Assembly: GCA_963781725.1 (NCBI GenBank)
Contig: CAWAGV010000001.1
Location: forward strand, 1,054,001-1,118,000
From: BOG-931 sp963781725
Lineage (GTDB): Bacteria > Pseudomonadota > Alphaproteobacteria > Rhizobiales > Xanthobacteraceae
Length of the DNA: 64,000 nucleotides
Direction: 5' to 3'
Part shown: piece after piece, positions 25,335-33,630 of the stretch
How positions within the stretch are numbered: the first letter of the stretch is position 1
How the letters are laid out: each line of letters starts with the position of its first letter
The notes under the pieces: model-generated
What the model was told of the DNA's origin: nothing
The model's input: the letters and a program-made list of their open reading frames with translations, nothing else
Database searches by the model: none
Position numbers and translations under genes: made by a program

Positions 25335-26405
25335 CTTCGGCGCGGTGCGGACATATTGCGGCGGCCGCGCCACTTCGGCGTCCAAAGTCTGCGCCGCGTG
25401 CCACGCCCAATGCGGATCGTCGAGGAAGGCTCGCGCCATCGCCACCATATCGGCCTTGCCACTGGCGACGATCTCCTCGGCCTGCTTCGCGCCAGCGATC
25501 ATGCCGACGGCACGGGTCGCGATGCCGACCTCTTTGCGAACGCGCGCGGCGATCGGCACATTGAAGGCCGCCTGTCCCGGCCACCGGCTGTCCGGCGTGA
25601 TGTTTGCCGACGACACATCGACGTAATCGAGACCGGCGGCCTTGAGGGCCTTGGCCGTGGCGACGCCGTCGTCGGCGTTCAGCCCGCCTTCGACCCAGTC
25701 GGTACCGGTGATGCGGGCGCCGAGCGGCACCTCCCGCGGCACGACGGCGCGGACGGAACGCACGACCTCCAGCGGGAATTTCATCCGGCCCTCGAACGAG
25801 CCGCCATAGGCGTCGTTGCGCTTGTTCGACAGCGGCGAAACGAAACTGTGCAGCAGGTAGCCGTGGGCAAAATGCAGCTCGATGGCGTCGAAGCCGGCAC
25901 GCAGCGCGCGCTTGGCGGCGTCGGTGAAGGCTGCGGTCACCTTGGCCATGTCGTCTTCGTTCATGGCCTGCGGCGTATGCCATCCCGGACCGAACGGCAC
26001 CGCGGACGGGCCGACCGTCTGCCACGCATCCTCGGCCGGGGTGAGCGCCTTGGCGCCTTCCCATGGCCGTTGCGACGACGCCTTGCGGCCGGCATGGGCG
26101 AGCTGGATCGCGATCTTTGCCGAACCGATGTGGTGGCAGTGATAGACGATGCGCTCGAGCGCGGCCTCGCAGGCATCGGAATAGAGCCCGAGGCAGCCGT
26201 GGGTGATGCGGCCGCGGCGTTCGACATGGGTGGCTTCGATCACCAGCATCCCGGCGCCGGAATTCGACAGCATGCCGAGATGGGTCATGTGCCAGTCGTT
26301 GCCCACGCCGTCGTCGGCGCTGTACTGGCACATCGGCGCAACGACGACGCGGTTGGGCAGCTCGAGACCGGCAAGCCGGATCGGCGAAAACAGGGCACTG
26401 GTCAT
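25305..26405 (-). CDS. NADH:flavin oxidoreductase, Old Yellow Enzyme (YqjM-like)
   Basis: The 366-residue FMN enzyme reduces activated C=C bonds. It shows the YqjM-class markers: VAPMCQYS with the flavin-tuning cysteine, IQLAHAGRK, the H-x-x-H pair in LHFAHGYLLH, SPLSNKRNDAYGGS, and a C-terminal phosphate-binding region before AMARAFLDDP. It is therefore a thermophilic-like/classical ene-reductase acting on enones or nitro-compounds with NAD(P)H. A perfect DnaA box lies 47 bases upstream of its start. A second paralogue is at 58558-59706. Confidence 0.92.
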   Translation of the reverse strand: MTSALFSPIRLAGLELPNRVVVAPMCQYSADDGVGNDWHMTHLGMLSNSGAGMLVIEATHVERRGRITHGCLGLYSDACEAALERIVYHCHHIGSAKIAIQLAHAGRKASSQRPWEGAKALTPAEDAWQTVGPSAVPFGPGWHTPQAMNEDDMAKVTAAFTDAAKRALRAGFDAIELHFAHGYLLHSFVSPLSNKRNDAYGGSFEGRMKFPLEVVRSVRAVVPREVPLGARITGTDWVEGGLNADDGVATAKALKAAGLDYVDVSSANITPDSRWPGQAAFNVPIAARVRKEVGIATRAVGMIAGAKQAEEIVASGKADMVAMARAFLDDPHWAWHAAQTLDAEVARPPQYVRTAPKLWPGAALRG

Positions 26406-26451
26406 GGCTGATCACACTTTGGGGTTTGAGGGCCGCGGGCGGAGGCAAGCC

Positions 26452-26460
26452 TGTGGATAA
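26452..26460 (-). promoter_or_regulatory. Perfect DnaA box
   Basis: TGTGGATAA on the plus strand is an exact TTATCCACA DnaA box on the minus strand. It lies in the 160-base gap upstream of the ene-reductase gene and 450 bases from a second perfect copy at 26911-26919. Confidence 0.5.
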
Positions 26461-26565
26461 GCGCCGAACGGCGCGCCAAAATCGATGCCCCAGTGCGGCG
26501 CGGTAAGTCAAGTCTGGGAAAGAAAGCCTGCGGCGGCAGCGAAAAGCCTGGGTCCCACCACCCTG

Positions 26566-26796
26566 CTACTCGGCCGCCTGCTGCTGATATTGCTCGGGCG
26601 AGATGCCGGCATTGATCGCCCACTGCTCGCACAACGCAGACGCTTTGCGGATTTCCAGCTCAAATTGCGGATAGGAGTAGTAGTGCTTCCAGCGGCCGGT
26701 CTCCGACAATTCTATGAAGTGCGCGTACCGACGCTCCGCCAGAGCGAGCCATTTGCGCGCGACATTGTCATACGGAAGATTTTGCCGTTCCGACAT
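26566..26796 (-). CDS. TIGR03809 family protein, 76 aa
   Basis: This short soluble protein begins MSERQNLPYDNVARKWLALAE and has AERRYAHFIELSETGRWKHYY. The pattern matches TIGR03809, a family described from Bradyrhizobium relatives with no known function. It is helical and charged, with no signal peptide. The gene sits alone between two DnaA boxes and an AT-rich stretch, in the same orientation as the liv-ridA operon upstream and the ene-reductase downstream. Confidence 0.75.
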   Translation of the reverse strand: MSERQNLPYDNVARKWLALAERRYAHFIELSETGRWKHYYSYPQFELEIRKASALCEQWAINAGISPEQYQQQAAE

Positions 26797-26838
26797 GAGA
26801 CAGCCAGAAGCGCCCGTAAAATTGACGCTTTGGCCTGT

Positions 26839-26919
26839 CTATTTTGTTGTTTGATTCGAGCAAACAAATAGATTTGGCTTTTATTTTGACGTTTTTGTTG
26901 ACTTTCAGTTTGTGGATAA
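26839..26919. other. AT-rich segment with a dyad and a perfect DnaA box
   Basis: Within this GC-rich genome the segment 26839-26908 is strikingly AT-rich, with several T-runs. It contains a perfect dyad TTGTTTG-N7-CAAACAA (26847-26867). It ends in TGTGGATAA (26911-26919), an exact DnaA box in reverse. The arrangement (AT-rich unwinding-like stretch next to DnaA box) is origin-like. It could equally be a promoter region for the TIGR03809 gene or a DnaA-binding regulatory site. No hemE, dnaA, parAB or other usual origin neighbour is in the window. Confidence 0.4.
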
Positions 26920-26942
26920 CTCCGTGCAAACTTGATTCGGCG

Positions 26943-27404
26943 TTAACCTTTCACCGCAATGACGCCCTCGATCTCGACCGAAATCTGGTTCGGCAGCATC
27001 ACATTGCCGACGGCCGAACGGGCGTGGCGGCCAGCCTCGCCGAACACTTCAACAAAAAGATCGGAGCAGCCGTTGATCACCTTTGGCGAGTCGTTGAAGT
27101 CCGGCGTGGCGTTCACCATGCCGAGAAGCTTGACGACATAGTCGACGCGATCGAGTGAGCCGAGCGCGTCGCGCGTCGCCGCCAGAAGGCCCAGGCCGAC
27201 GATCCGCGCGCGCCGATAGCCTTCCTCGATGCTGATTCCTCCGCCGACCTTTCCGGTGAGCTGCTTGCCGCTGTCGTCGCGCGGGCCCTGGCCGGATAGA
27301 TAGAGCACGTTCCCGACCAGCCGGTACGGCAAATAGTTGGCGACCGGCTTCGGCAGAGACGGCAGCACAATGCCCAATTCCTTCAATCGCGCTTCCGCAC
27401 TCAT
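26943..27404 (-). CDS. RidA/YjgF-type deaminase-like protein
   Basis: The 153-residue protein follows the atypical long RidA subgroup: an N-terminal MSAEARLKELGIVLP, GNVLYLSGQGP in the central sheet, and a C-terminal RSAVGNVMLPNQISVEIEGV where the Arg matches the substrate-carboxylate-binding residue. RidA proteins hydrolyse reactive enamines and imines released during amino-acid metabolism. It ends the leftward liv operon, 30 bases after livM, which fits a role beside amino-acid or amide uptake. AAAGGA nine bases upstream supports the start. Confidence 0.88.
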   Translation of the reverse strand: MSAEARLKELGIVLPSLPKPVANYLPYRLVGNVLYLSGQGPRDDSGKQLTGKVGGGISIEEGYRRARIVGLGLLAATRDALGSLDRVDYVVKLLGMVNATPDFNDSPKVINGCSDLFVEVFGEAGRHARSAVGNVMLPNQISVEIEGVIAVKG

Positions 27405-27434
27405 GTGGGTTTTCCTTTCAAGGATCGTCGATGC

Positions 27435-28406
27435 TCAGAGCTTGATGCGCAGGACGTGCGCCAGTTCGCCAACGATGCCGCGGCGGAACAGAAGAACGCA
27501 GGCGACGAAGGTCACGCCCTGGATCACCAGCACCCATTGGCCGAAAGCGGAGAAATAGTTTTCCATCGCCACGATCAGGAAAGCCCCGGTCACCGGCCCG
27601 AACACGGTGCCGAGCCCGCCGACCAGTGTCATCAGCACCACCTCGCCCGACATGTTCCAGTGCACGTCGGTCAGCGATGCAAGCTGGAATACCAGCGCCT
27701 TGAGCGATCCGGCGAGCCCCGCAAGGGCCGCGGACAATATGAAGGCGACGAGCTTGTAGCGCTCGGTCTTGTAGCCCAGCGAGATGGTGCGCTGCTCGTT
27801 TTCGCGGATCGCCTTGAGGACTTCGCCGAACGGCGAATTGATGATGCGATAGATCAGCAGGAACGCGGCCAGCACGATCACGACGATAAAGACATACATC
27901 GTCGTGTCGTTGGCCAGATTGAACACGCCGAACAGGCGACCGCGCGGCACCGCCTGGATGCCGTCCTCGCCGCCGGTCATTTTCACACGCAGGGCGACCA
28001 GATACATCATCTGCGCCAGCGCCAGCGTGATCATGGCGAAATAAATGCCCTGGCGGCGGATCGCGACGCTGCCGGCGATCGCACCGAGGACGGCGGCAAC
28101 GCCGGTGCCGAGCAGCACCGCAAATTCAGGATGCCAGCCCCACGACTTCGCCGCATAGGCCGCAAAGTAGCTCGCCCAGCCGAAATAGAGCGCGTGGCCG
28201 AACGACACCAGGCCGACATATCCGATCAAGAGGTTGAATGCGCAGGCGAACAGCGCGAAGCACAGCACCTGCATGAGAAACACCGGATAGATGATGAACG
28301 GCGCCAGTGTGAAGAACGCCAGCATCACCGCAAACGCGGCGGCAAAGGTCCACGCCGTCTCGCGGCGCGGCAGCAGAGCCTGGGGATCGGCGAGGTTCGC
28401 GGTCAT
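27435..28406 (-). CDS. livM: Branched-chain amino acid ABC transporter permease LivM
   Basis: The 323-residue membrane protein has about ten hydrophobic segments and the BPD_transp_2 pattern of LivM: NLLIGYVGLVSFGHALYFG in the first third, IAIRRQGIYFAMITLALAQ-like helix, and the EAA-type loop FGEVLKAIRENEQRTISLGY that contacts the ATPases. It forms the channel with LivH. Its start overlaps the livH stop by four bases (ATGA), so the two are translationally coupled. The frame is open far upstream through livH but that is only antiphase noise. Confidence 0.93.
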   Translation of the reverse strand: MTANLADPQALLPRRETAWTFAAAFAVMLAFFTLAPFIIYPVFLMQVLCFALFACAFNLLIGYVGLVSFGHALYFGWASYFAAYAAKSWGWHPEFAVLLGTGVAAVLGAIAGSVAIRRQGIYFAMITLALAQMMYLVALRVKMTGGEDGIQAVPRGRLFGVFNLANDTTMYVFIVVIVLAAFLLIYRIINSPFGEVLKAIRENEQRTISLGYKTERYKLVAFILSAALAGLAGSLKALVFQLASLTDVHWNMSGEVVLMTLVGGLGTVFGPVTGAFLIVAMENYFSAFGQWVLVIQGVTFVACVLLFRRGIVGELAHVLRIKL

Positions 28407-29293
28407 GCGCGGCGTCCGAACAGGCCGGCCGGCCGCACCAGCAGCACGACGATCATGATGGCGAAGATCACGGTGTTGGACGCTTCCGGGAAAAACACCT
28501 TGGTCAGGCCTTCGACGATACCGAGCACGAAGCCGGTGATGATCGCGCCCATGATCGAACCCATGCCGCCGATCACCACGACCGCGAACACCACGATGAT
28601 GAGGTCGGACCCCATCTGCGGCGAGACATTGTAGATCGGCGCCGCCATCACGCCGGCCAGCGCCGCAAGCCCGACGCCGAAACCGTAGGTCAGCGTGATC
28701 ATGCGCGGCACATTGATGCCGAAGGCGCGCACGATGGTCGGATTCTCGGTCGCGGCGCGCAGATACGAACCGAGCCGCGTGCGCTCGATGCCGTACCAGG
28801 TGGCGAAGCAAACCACGACCGAGAATGCAACGACCCAGGCGCGGTAGTTCGGCAGGAACATGAAGCCGAGATTGCGACCGCCTTGCAAGGATTCCGGCAC
28901 CGCATAGGGCTGGCCCGACGACCCGTAGGTGTTGCGGAACAGCCCCTCGATGATCAGCGCCAGACCGAACGTCAGGATCAGGCCGTAGAGGTGATCGAGA
29001 TTGCGCAGATGCTGCAGGAACAGCCGTTCGATCACCACGCCGAGCGCGCCGATCACGATCGGCGCGATGATCAGCGCCTCCCAATAGCCGATGCCGAGAT
29101 ATTGCAGCAGCAGGTAGGCGGTGAACGCGCCCATCATGTAGAGCGCACCGTGAGCGAAGTTGATGATGTTGAGCATGCCGAAGATCACGGCGAGCCCCAG
29201 ACTCAACAGCGCATAGAACGAGCCGTTGATCAGTCCGAGCAGCAATTGCCCGAACAGCGCCTGGGACGGAACACCGAAGATCTGGAACATCAT
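28403..29293 (-). CDS. livH: Branched-chain amino acid ABC transporter permease LivH
   Basis: The 296-residue permease has about eight hydrophobic segments. Signatures are GLINGSFYALLSLGLAVIFG, MLNIINFAHGALYMMGAF and the EAA-like loop LGSYLRAATENPTIVRAFGIN. It pairs with LivM to form the inner-membrane pore. The start at 29293 (two consecutive Met) has only a weak ribosome-binding site. A short hairpin separates it from the upstream binding-protein gene, which could lower livHM expression relative to the binding proteins. Confidence 0.93.
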   Translation of the reverse strand: MMFQIFGVPSQALFGQLLLGLINGSFYALLSLGLAVIFGMLNIINFAHGALYMMGAFTAYLLLQYLGIGYWEALIIAPIVIGALGVVIERLFLQHLRNLDHLYGLILTFGLALIIEGLFRNTYGSSGQPYAVPESLQGGRNLGFMFLPNYRAWVVAFSVVVCFATWYGIERTRLGSYLRAATENPTIVRAFGINVPRMITLTYGFGVGLAALAGVMAAPIYNVSPQMGSDLIIVVFAVVVIGGMGSIMGAIITGFVLGIVEGLTKVFFPEASNTVIFAIMIVVLLVRPAGLFGRRA

Positions 29294-29314
29294 ACGCTAC
29301 TGTGAAAAGGCCTC

Positions 29315-29332
29315 TCCCCGCGATTGCGGGGA
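29315..29332. repeat. Short hairpin between livK and livH
   Basis: TCCCCGC (29315-29321) and GCGGGGA (29326-29332) form a perfect 7-bp stem with a GATT loop. The flanking bases resemble the intergenic CTCTCCCCGC...GCGGGGAGAG palindromes common in Bradyrhizobium-type genomes, here degenerate. On the leftward transcript it may act as an attenuator or mRNA-stability element. Confidence 0.5.
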
Positions 29333-29343
29333 AAGGGTGCACA

Positions 29344-30555
29344 TCAGTTGGTAACCAGCGGGCAGTTGCCCTCTTTGAGCGGACGGAAGGCTTCCTCGGC
29401 CGGCACGGTAGCCTTGAGAATGTAATCGTCGCCGGGATATTTGGACTCGGCGGGCGACTTCACCTGGAACAGATAGGCCGGGTGGATTTTGCGGCCGTCG
29501 GCGCGAATATAGCCCTTGCCGAACAGCGGATCGTCGGTCGGCATTTCTTTCATCTTGGCGACCACCGCCTTGCCGTTGGCCGCACTCTTGAGCGCGGCGA
29601 CCGCCTTCAGGTAGTGCAAGACCGCCGAGTAAACACCCGCCTGATTCATATTTGGGAATTTGCCCGGCCGCTCGACCTGCCAGCGCTTGGTCCAGGCGCG
29701 CGTGGCATCGTTCATGTCCCAGTAGAACGTTTCGGTCAGCACCAATCCCTGAGCGGTCTTCAGGCCGAGCGCTTCGACGTCGGCGATAAAGACCAGCAAA
29801 CCGGCAAAGTGCTGGCCGCCGGCCGTGATGCCGAATTCGGCGCCTTGCTTGATGGCGTTGACAGTGTCGCCGCCGGCATTGGCGAGCCCGATGATCTTGG
29901 CTTTGGACTGCTGGGCCTGGAGCAGGAAAGATGAGAAATCCTGATTGTTCAGTGGATGCGCAACCTCGCCGATCACCTTGCCGCCGTTTGCGGTTACGAC
30001 AGCGGCGGTGTCGCGCTCGAGCGCGTGACCGAAGGCGTAATCAGAAGTGAGGAAGAACCAAGTATCGCCGCCCGTTTTCACCACCGACTTGCCAGTCGAG
30101 TTTGCAAGCATCCAGGTGTCATAGGTCCAATGAATGGTATTGGGCGAGCACTTTGGCCCGGTAAGATCCGAAATTGCCGCGCCGGACACCAGAAACACCT
30201 TGTTCTTTTCCCGCGTCACCTCGCTCACTGCGAGCGCGACGCCGGAATTGGGCACATCGACGACGACATCAACATGATCGGTGTCGTACCACTGTCGTGC
30301 AATGTTGGAGCCAATATCCGGCTTATTCTGATGATCAGCATTGACGATCTCGACCCTGAGGCCGTGGGCGGCGGGGTTGAAATCCTGCACCGCGAGCTTT
30401 GCAGCCGCGATGGACCCCGGACCCGTGGAATCGGCATAAAGGCTAGACATGTCGGTGAGCACGCCGATCTTGACCGAAACATCCTCGGCCAAGGCGGCGG
30501 TACTGGCCAGCGCCAGTGCGGCGCCTGCGAACAGTAGTGTGCTTTCAACTTTCAT
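29344..30555 (-). CDS. Branched-chain amino acid-type ABC substrate-binding protein, copy 1
   Basis: The 403-residue periplasmic protein has a signal peptide (residues 1-23, ending ALA-E) and a Peripla_BP_6 fold: KIGVLTDMSSLYAD at the start, then ADHQNKPDIGSNIARQWYD and FFLTSDYAFGHALERD. This subgroup often binds aromatic acids, amides or short organic acids rather than leucine. GGGAGG five bases upstream supports the start. It is the downstream member of a tandem pair: by eye about four-fifths of the mature residues match the copy at 30598-31803, including an identical CPLVTN C-terminus. Confidence 0.92.
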   Translation of the reverse strand: MKVESTLLFAGAALALASTAALAEDVSVKIGVLTDMSSLYADSTGPGSIAAAKLAVQDFNPAAHGLRVEIVNADHQNKPDIGSNIARQWYDTDHVDVVVDVPNSGVALAVSEVTREKNKVFLVSGAAISDLTGPKCSPNTIHWTYDTWMLANSTGKSVVKTGGDTWFFLTSDYAFGHALERDTAAVVTANGGKVIGEVAHPLNNQDFSSFLLQAQQSKAKIIGLANAGGDTVNAIKQGAEFGITAGGQHFAGLLVFIADVEALGLKTAQGLVLTETFYWDMNDATRAWTKRWQVERPGKFPNMNQAGVYSAVLHYLKAVAALKSAANGKAVVAKMKEMPTDDPLFGKGYIRADGRKIHPAYLFQVKSPAESKYPGDDYILKATVPAEEAFRPLKEGNCPLVTN

Positions 30556-30597
30556 CGTCGACCTCCCTGGAAGGCGTTTTTGTCTCTCTTGGTATCA

Positions 30598-31803
30598 TCA
30601 GTTGGTAACTAGCGGACAGTTGCCGTCCTTCATCGGGCGGAACGCTTCTTGCGCCGGAATGGTGGCGCGCAGCTTGTAGTCGTCGCCGGCGTATTTCAAT
30701 TCGGTCGGCGACTTCACGTCGAACACATAGGCCGGATGAATCTTGCGGCCGTCGGCGCGGATCGTGCCCTTGCCGAACAGCGGATCGTCCGTCGGCATTT
30801 CCTTCATCTTGGCGACGACAGCCTTGCCGTCGGCGGCGCTTTTCAGCGCATCGACCGCCTTGAGGTAATGCAGGATTTCCGCATAGACGCCGGCCTGGCT
30901 CATGTTCGGGAATTTGCCCGGCATCTCGGCCTGCCAGCGCTTGGTCCAGGCGCGGTTGGTGTCGTTCATGTCCCAGTACCAGGTCTCGGTCAGCACCAGC
31001 CCCTGCGCGACCTTTAGCCCAAGCGCCTCGACGTCGGTGATGAACACCAGGAGCCCGGCAAAGTGCTGCCCGCCCGCGACAATACCGAATTCGGCGCCCT
31101 GCTTGATCGAGTTCACCGTGTCGCCGCCGGCATTGGCAAGACCGATGATCTTCGCCTTGGAGGCCTGCGCTTGCAGCAGGAACGAGGAGAAATCCTGGTT
31201 GTTCAGCGGGACGTTGACGCTGCCCAGCACCTTGCCGCCGGCGGCCTGAACCACCGCCGTGGTGTCGCGTTCAAGCGCGTGGCCGAAGGCATAGTCGGCG
31301 GTGAGGAAGAACCAGGTATCGCCACCGGTCTTGACCAGCGCGCCACCGGTGCCGTGGGCGAGCATCCAGGTGTCGTAAGTCCAGTGCACCGTATTCGGCG
31401 AGCACTTCGGACCGGTCAGGTCGGAGCTCGCCGCGTTGGAAACCAGAAAGACCTTGTTCTTTTCCCGCGTGACTTCATTGACGGCGAGCGCCACGCCGGA
31501 ATTGGGCACGTCGACAACCGCGTCGACATGTTCGGTGTCGTACCACTGCCGCGCGATACCGGAGCCGACGTCCGGCTTGTTCTGGTGGTCGCCGACGATG
31601 ATATCCACTTTCATATTGTGCGCAGCCGGATTGAAGTCTTCGACTGCGAGCTTGGCGGCGGCAACCGAGCCGGGTCCGCCGATGCCGGAATAGACGCTCG
31701 ACATATCGGTGAGGATGCCGATCTTGACGTTGACGGTTTGGGCGTGCGCCGCGGTCGCAAGCAGCGCGCCGATCGTCAATGCCAAACTCCCTGCGAATTT
31801 CAT
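30598..31803 (-). CDS. Branched-chain amino acid-type ABC substrate-binding protein, copy 2
   Basis: The 401-residue protein has a signal peptide (MKFAGSLALTIGALLATAAHA) and the same fold as its neighbour: KIGILTDMSSVYSG, GDHQNKPDVGSGIARQWYD, FFLTADYAFGHALERD and an identical CPLVTN end. Differences concentrate at the N-lobe (AD-STGPGS against SGIGGPGS, NADHQ against VGDHQ) and near residues 145-190, where ligand contacts are expected, so the two may differ in specificity. GGGAG seven bases upstream selects the ATG at 31803. It lies between livF and copy 1 in the leftward operon. Confidence 0.92.
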   Translation of the reverse strand: MKFAGSLALTIGALLATAAHAQTVNVKIGILTDMSSVYSGIGGPGSVAAAKLAVEDFNPAAHNMKVDIIVGDHQNKPDVGSGIARQWYDTEHVDAVVDVPNSGVALAVNEVTREKNKVFLVSNAASSDLTGPKCSPNTVHWTYDTWMLAHGTGGALVKTGGDTWFFLTADYAFGHALERDTTAVVQAAGGKVLGSVNVPLNNQDFSSFLLQAQASKAKIIGLANAGGDTVNSIKQGAEFGIVAGGQHFAGLLVFITDVEALGLKVAQGLVLTETWYWDMNDTNRAWTKRWQAEMPGKFPNMSQAGVYAEILHYLKAVDALKSAADGKAVVAKMKEMPTDDPLFGKGTIRADGRKIHPAYVFDVKSPTELKYAGDDYKLRATIPAQEAFRPMKDGNCPLVTN

Positions 31804-31845
31804 GATCAAACTCCCTGTTTACGGGGCTTTTCACCCGTTAGCCTA

Positions 31846-32568
31846 TCAAACTCCAAGATACTCGTGCAGTTTCCCCATATTGGCCTTTAGTTCAGGGGTC
31901 GAGAATTGATCGACGATGCGGCCGTGTTCCATGACGTAGTAACGGTCGGCGACGGTCGCGGCGAAATTGAAATTCTGCTCGACCAGCAGAATGGTGAAGC
32001 CCTGTGACTTCAGCGTGCCGATGGTCCGGCCGATCTGCTGGATGATGACGGGGGCGAGACCCTCGGTCGGCTCATCGAGCAATAACAGCCGCGCGCCGGT
32101 GCGCAGGATACGGGCGATGGCCAGCATCTGCTGCTCGCCGCCGGAGAGCTTGGTGCCCTGGCTTTTGAGCCGCTCGCGCAGGTTCGGAAACAGCGTGAAG
32201 ATCCGGTCGAGATCGAGCCCGCCGGGCCGCACTTGCGGCGGCAGCAGCAGGTTCTCCTTCACGTCGAGGCTGGAGAATATCGCCCGCTCCTCGGGGCAGA
32301 ACGCGATGCCGGCGCGCGCGATGATGTCGGACGGCGACTTGATCAGCTCGCGGCCCTCGAGCCGCACCGATCCGGCGCGCTTGTCGACAATGCCCATGAT
32401 CGCCTTGAGCGTCGTGGTCTTGCCGACACCGTTGCGGCCGAGCAGCGTTACGACTTCGCCCGGCTGCACGTCGAAACTGACACCGTGAAGAATGTGCGAC
32501 TCGCCGTACCAGGCTTCGAGATTGTTGATCGCGAGCATCGGATGGTTCTCAGGCAGGTTCTTAGGCAT
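31846..32568 (-). CDS. livF: Branched-chain amino acid ABC transporter ATP-binding protein LivF
   Basis: The 240-residue ATPase contains Walker A GRNGVGKTT (about residues 44-52), a CPEERAIFSSLDVKENL Q-loop region, the signature LSGGEQQMLAIARIL, Walker B LLLLDEPTEGLAP and the switch His region LLVEQNF. It lacks the C-terminal extension of LivG. It powers the LivHM permease. Its start overlaps the livG stop by eight bases, so the two ATPase genes are coupled. Confidence 0.94.
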   Translation of the reverse strand: MPKNLPENHPMLAINNLEAWYGESHILHGVSFDVQPGEVVTLLGRNGVGKTTTLKAIMGIVDKRAGSVRLEGRELIKSPSDIIARAGIAFCPEERAIFSSLDVKENLLLPPQVRPGGLDLDRIFTLFPNLRERLKSQGTKLSGGEQQMLAIARILRTGARLLLLDEPTEGLAPVIIQQIGRTIGTLKSQGFTILLVEQNFNFAATVADRYYVMEHGRIVDQFSTPELKANMGKLHEYLGV

Positions 32569-33316
32569 GGCCGGTCCCGAGATAGGCTTCGCGCACCGCC
32601 GGATTTTCCGACACCGTCTTGTAATCGCCCTCGGCGAGCACCTGGCCGCGCGTCAGCACGGTGATGCGATCGCACAGATTGGCGACGACGCTGAGATTGT
32701 GCTCGACCATGAGCACGGTGCGCTTCTCCGCAAGTGATTTGATCAGCGCACTGATGCGGGCGATGTCGTCGTGACCCATCCCCGCCATCGGCTCGTCGAG
32801 CAGCAGCATTTCGGGATCGAGCGCCAGCGTGGTTGCGATTTCCAGAACGCGCTTGCGGCCGTACGGCAATTCGACCGCCAGGACATTGCCAAATGATCCA
32901 AGCCCGACGTCATTGATCAGCGCCATGGCACGATCGTCGAGCTGATGCAGCACGCGCTTGGAGCGCCAGAAATCGAACGATCCGCCGCGTTTGCGCTGCA
33001 GGGCGATGCGAACGTTCTCGAGCACGGTGAGATGCGGGAACACCGCGGAAATCTGAAACGAGCGCACCAGCCCGAGCCGCGCCACGTCGGCCGGTTGCAG
33101 CGTCGTGACATCGCGGCCGTCGAATACGATGCGGCCGCGGGTCGGACTTAAGAATTTGCTGAGAAGATTGAAGACCGTGGTCTTGCCGGCACCGTTCGGA
33201 CCGATCAGCGCATGAATGCCGCCGCGCACAACTCGCAGATTGACCGAGCGCACCGCAACAAAGCCGGCGAACTCCTTGGTCAGGTCCTCTGTCTCAAGGA
33301 CATGTTCAGCACTCAC
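32561..33316 (-). CDS. livG: Branched-chain amino acid ABC transporter ATP-binding protein LivG
   Basis: The 251-residue ATPase has Walker A GPNGAGKTT, a VRSFQISAVFPHLTVLENV Q-loop, Walker B LLLDEPMAGMGHDD and the switch His in MVEHNLS, followed by the LivG-type C-terminal domain ending NPAVREAYLGTG. The usual LSGGQ signature is replaced by ELPYGRKRVLEIA, as is common in this subgroup. GGGGGA about seven bases before a GTG at 33316 makes that start more likely than a TTG five codons earlier. It is the first gene of the operon livG-livF-livK-livK-livH-livM-ridA. Confidence 0.92.
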   Translation of the reverse strand: MSAEHVLETEDLTKEFAGFVAVRSVNLRVVRGGIHALIGPNGAGKTTVFNLLSKFLSPTRGRIVFDGRDVTTLQPADVARLGLVRSFQISAVFPHLTVLENVRIALQRKRGGSFDFWRSKRVLHQLDDRAMALINDVGLGSFGNVLAVELPYGRKRVLEIATTLALDPEMLLLDEPMAGMGHDDIARISALIKSLAEKRTVLMVEHNLSVVANLCDRITVLTRGQVLAEGDYKTVSENPAVREAYLGTGHA

Positions 33317-33630
33317 ACAACGTTCCCCCAAACGCGCGCCATTTTCCGCATGTTTCCATGGAGGCGTAAAGGGGAAACGGCGTCACGCGACATCACGGCG
33401 GGCTTCGGCCCTCGCCAGGCGGTTATGGGGTGCACAAATGAAGACCCGCCCGGTGGGGACGAGTCCGGGCGGGTCTAAGAAATCGGCGCCAGCGTCGGGG
33501 GGATGCGGGCCGATGACGGCATCGAAAAGGTCCGTCTGCTGTTAGTCAGCGCTTGTACCGAAATGGTTCAAAGCCCGGACTTGCGAAGTTGCGGCAGCCG
33601 ATAGTTGTATTATAATTGAAATGCTACCAG
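33317..33630. other. Intergenic region between livG and the anti-sigma gene
   Basis: No gene is visible in these 314 bases. The region must end the leftward sigma/anti-sigma transcript and hold the livG promoter. It contains a strong 12-bp hairpin (33442-33476) and an AT-rich palindrome ATTATAAT (33609-33616) that includes a perfect -10 hexamer on both strands, without a convincing -35 partner. Confidence 0.45.
33442..33476 (-). terminator. Strong 12-bp hairpin, possible terminator of the sigma/anti-sigma operon
   Basis: AGACCCGCCCGG (33442-33453) and CCGGGCGGGTCT (33465-33476) pair perfectly around an 11-base loop. On the leftward strand the stem is followed by a weak U-rich run (TTCATTTG). 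It lies 155 bases after the anti-sigma stop and 125 bases before livG, so it could be a terminator, or an element in the livG leader. Confidence 0.5.
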
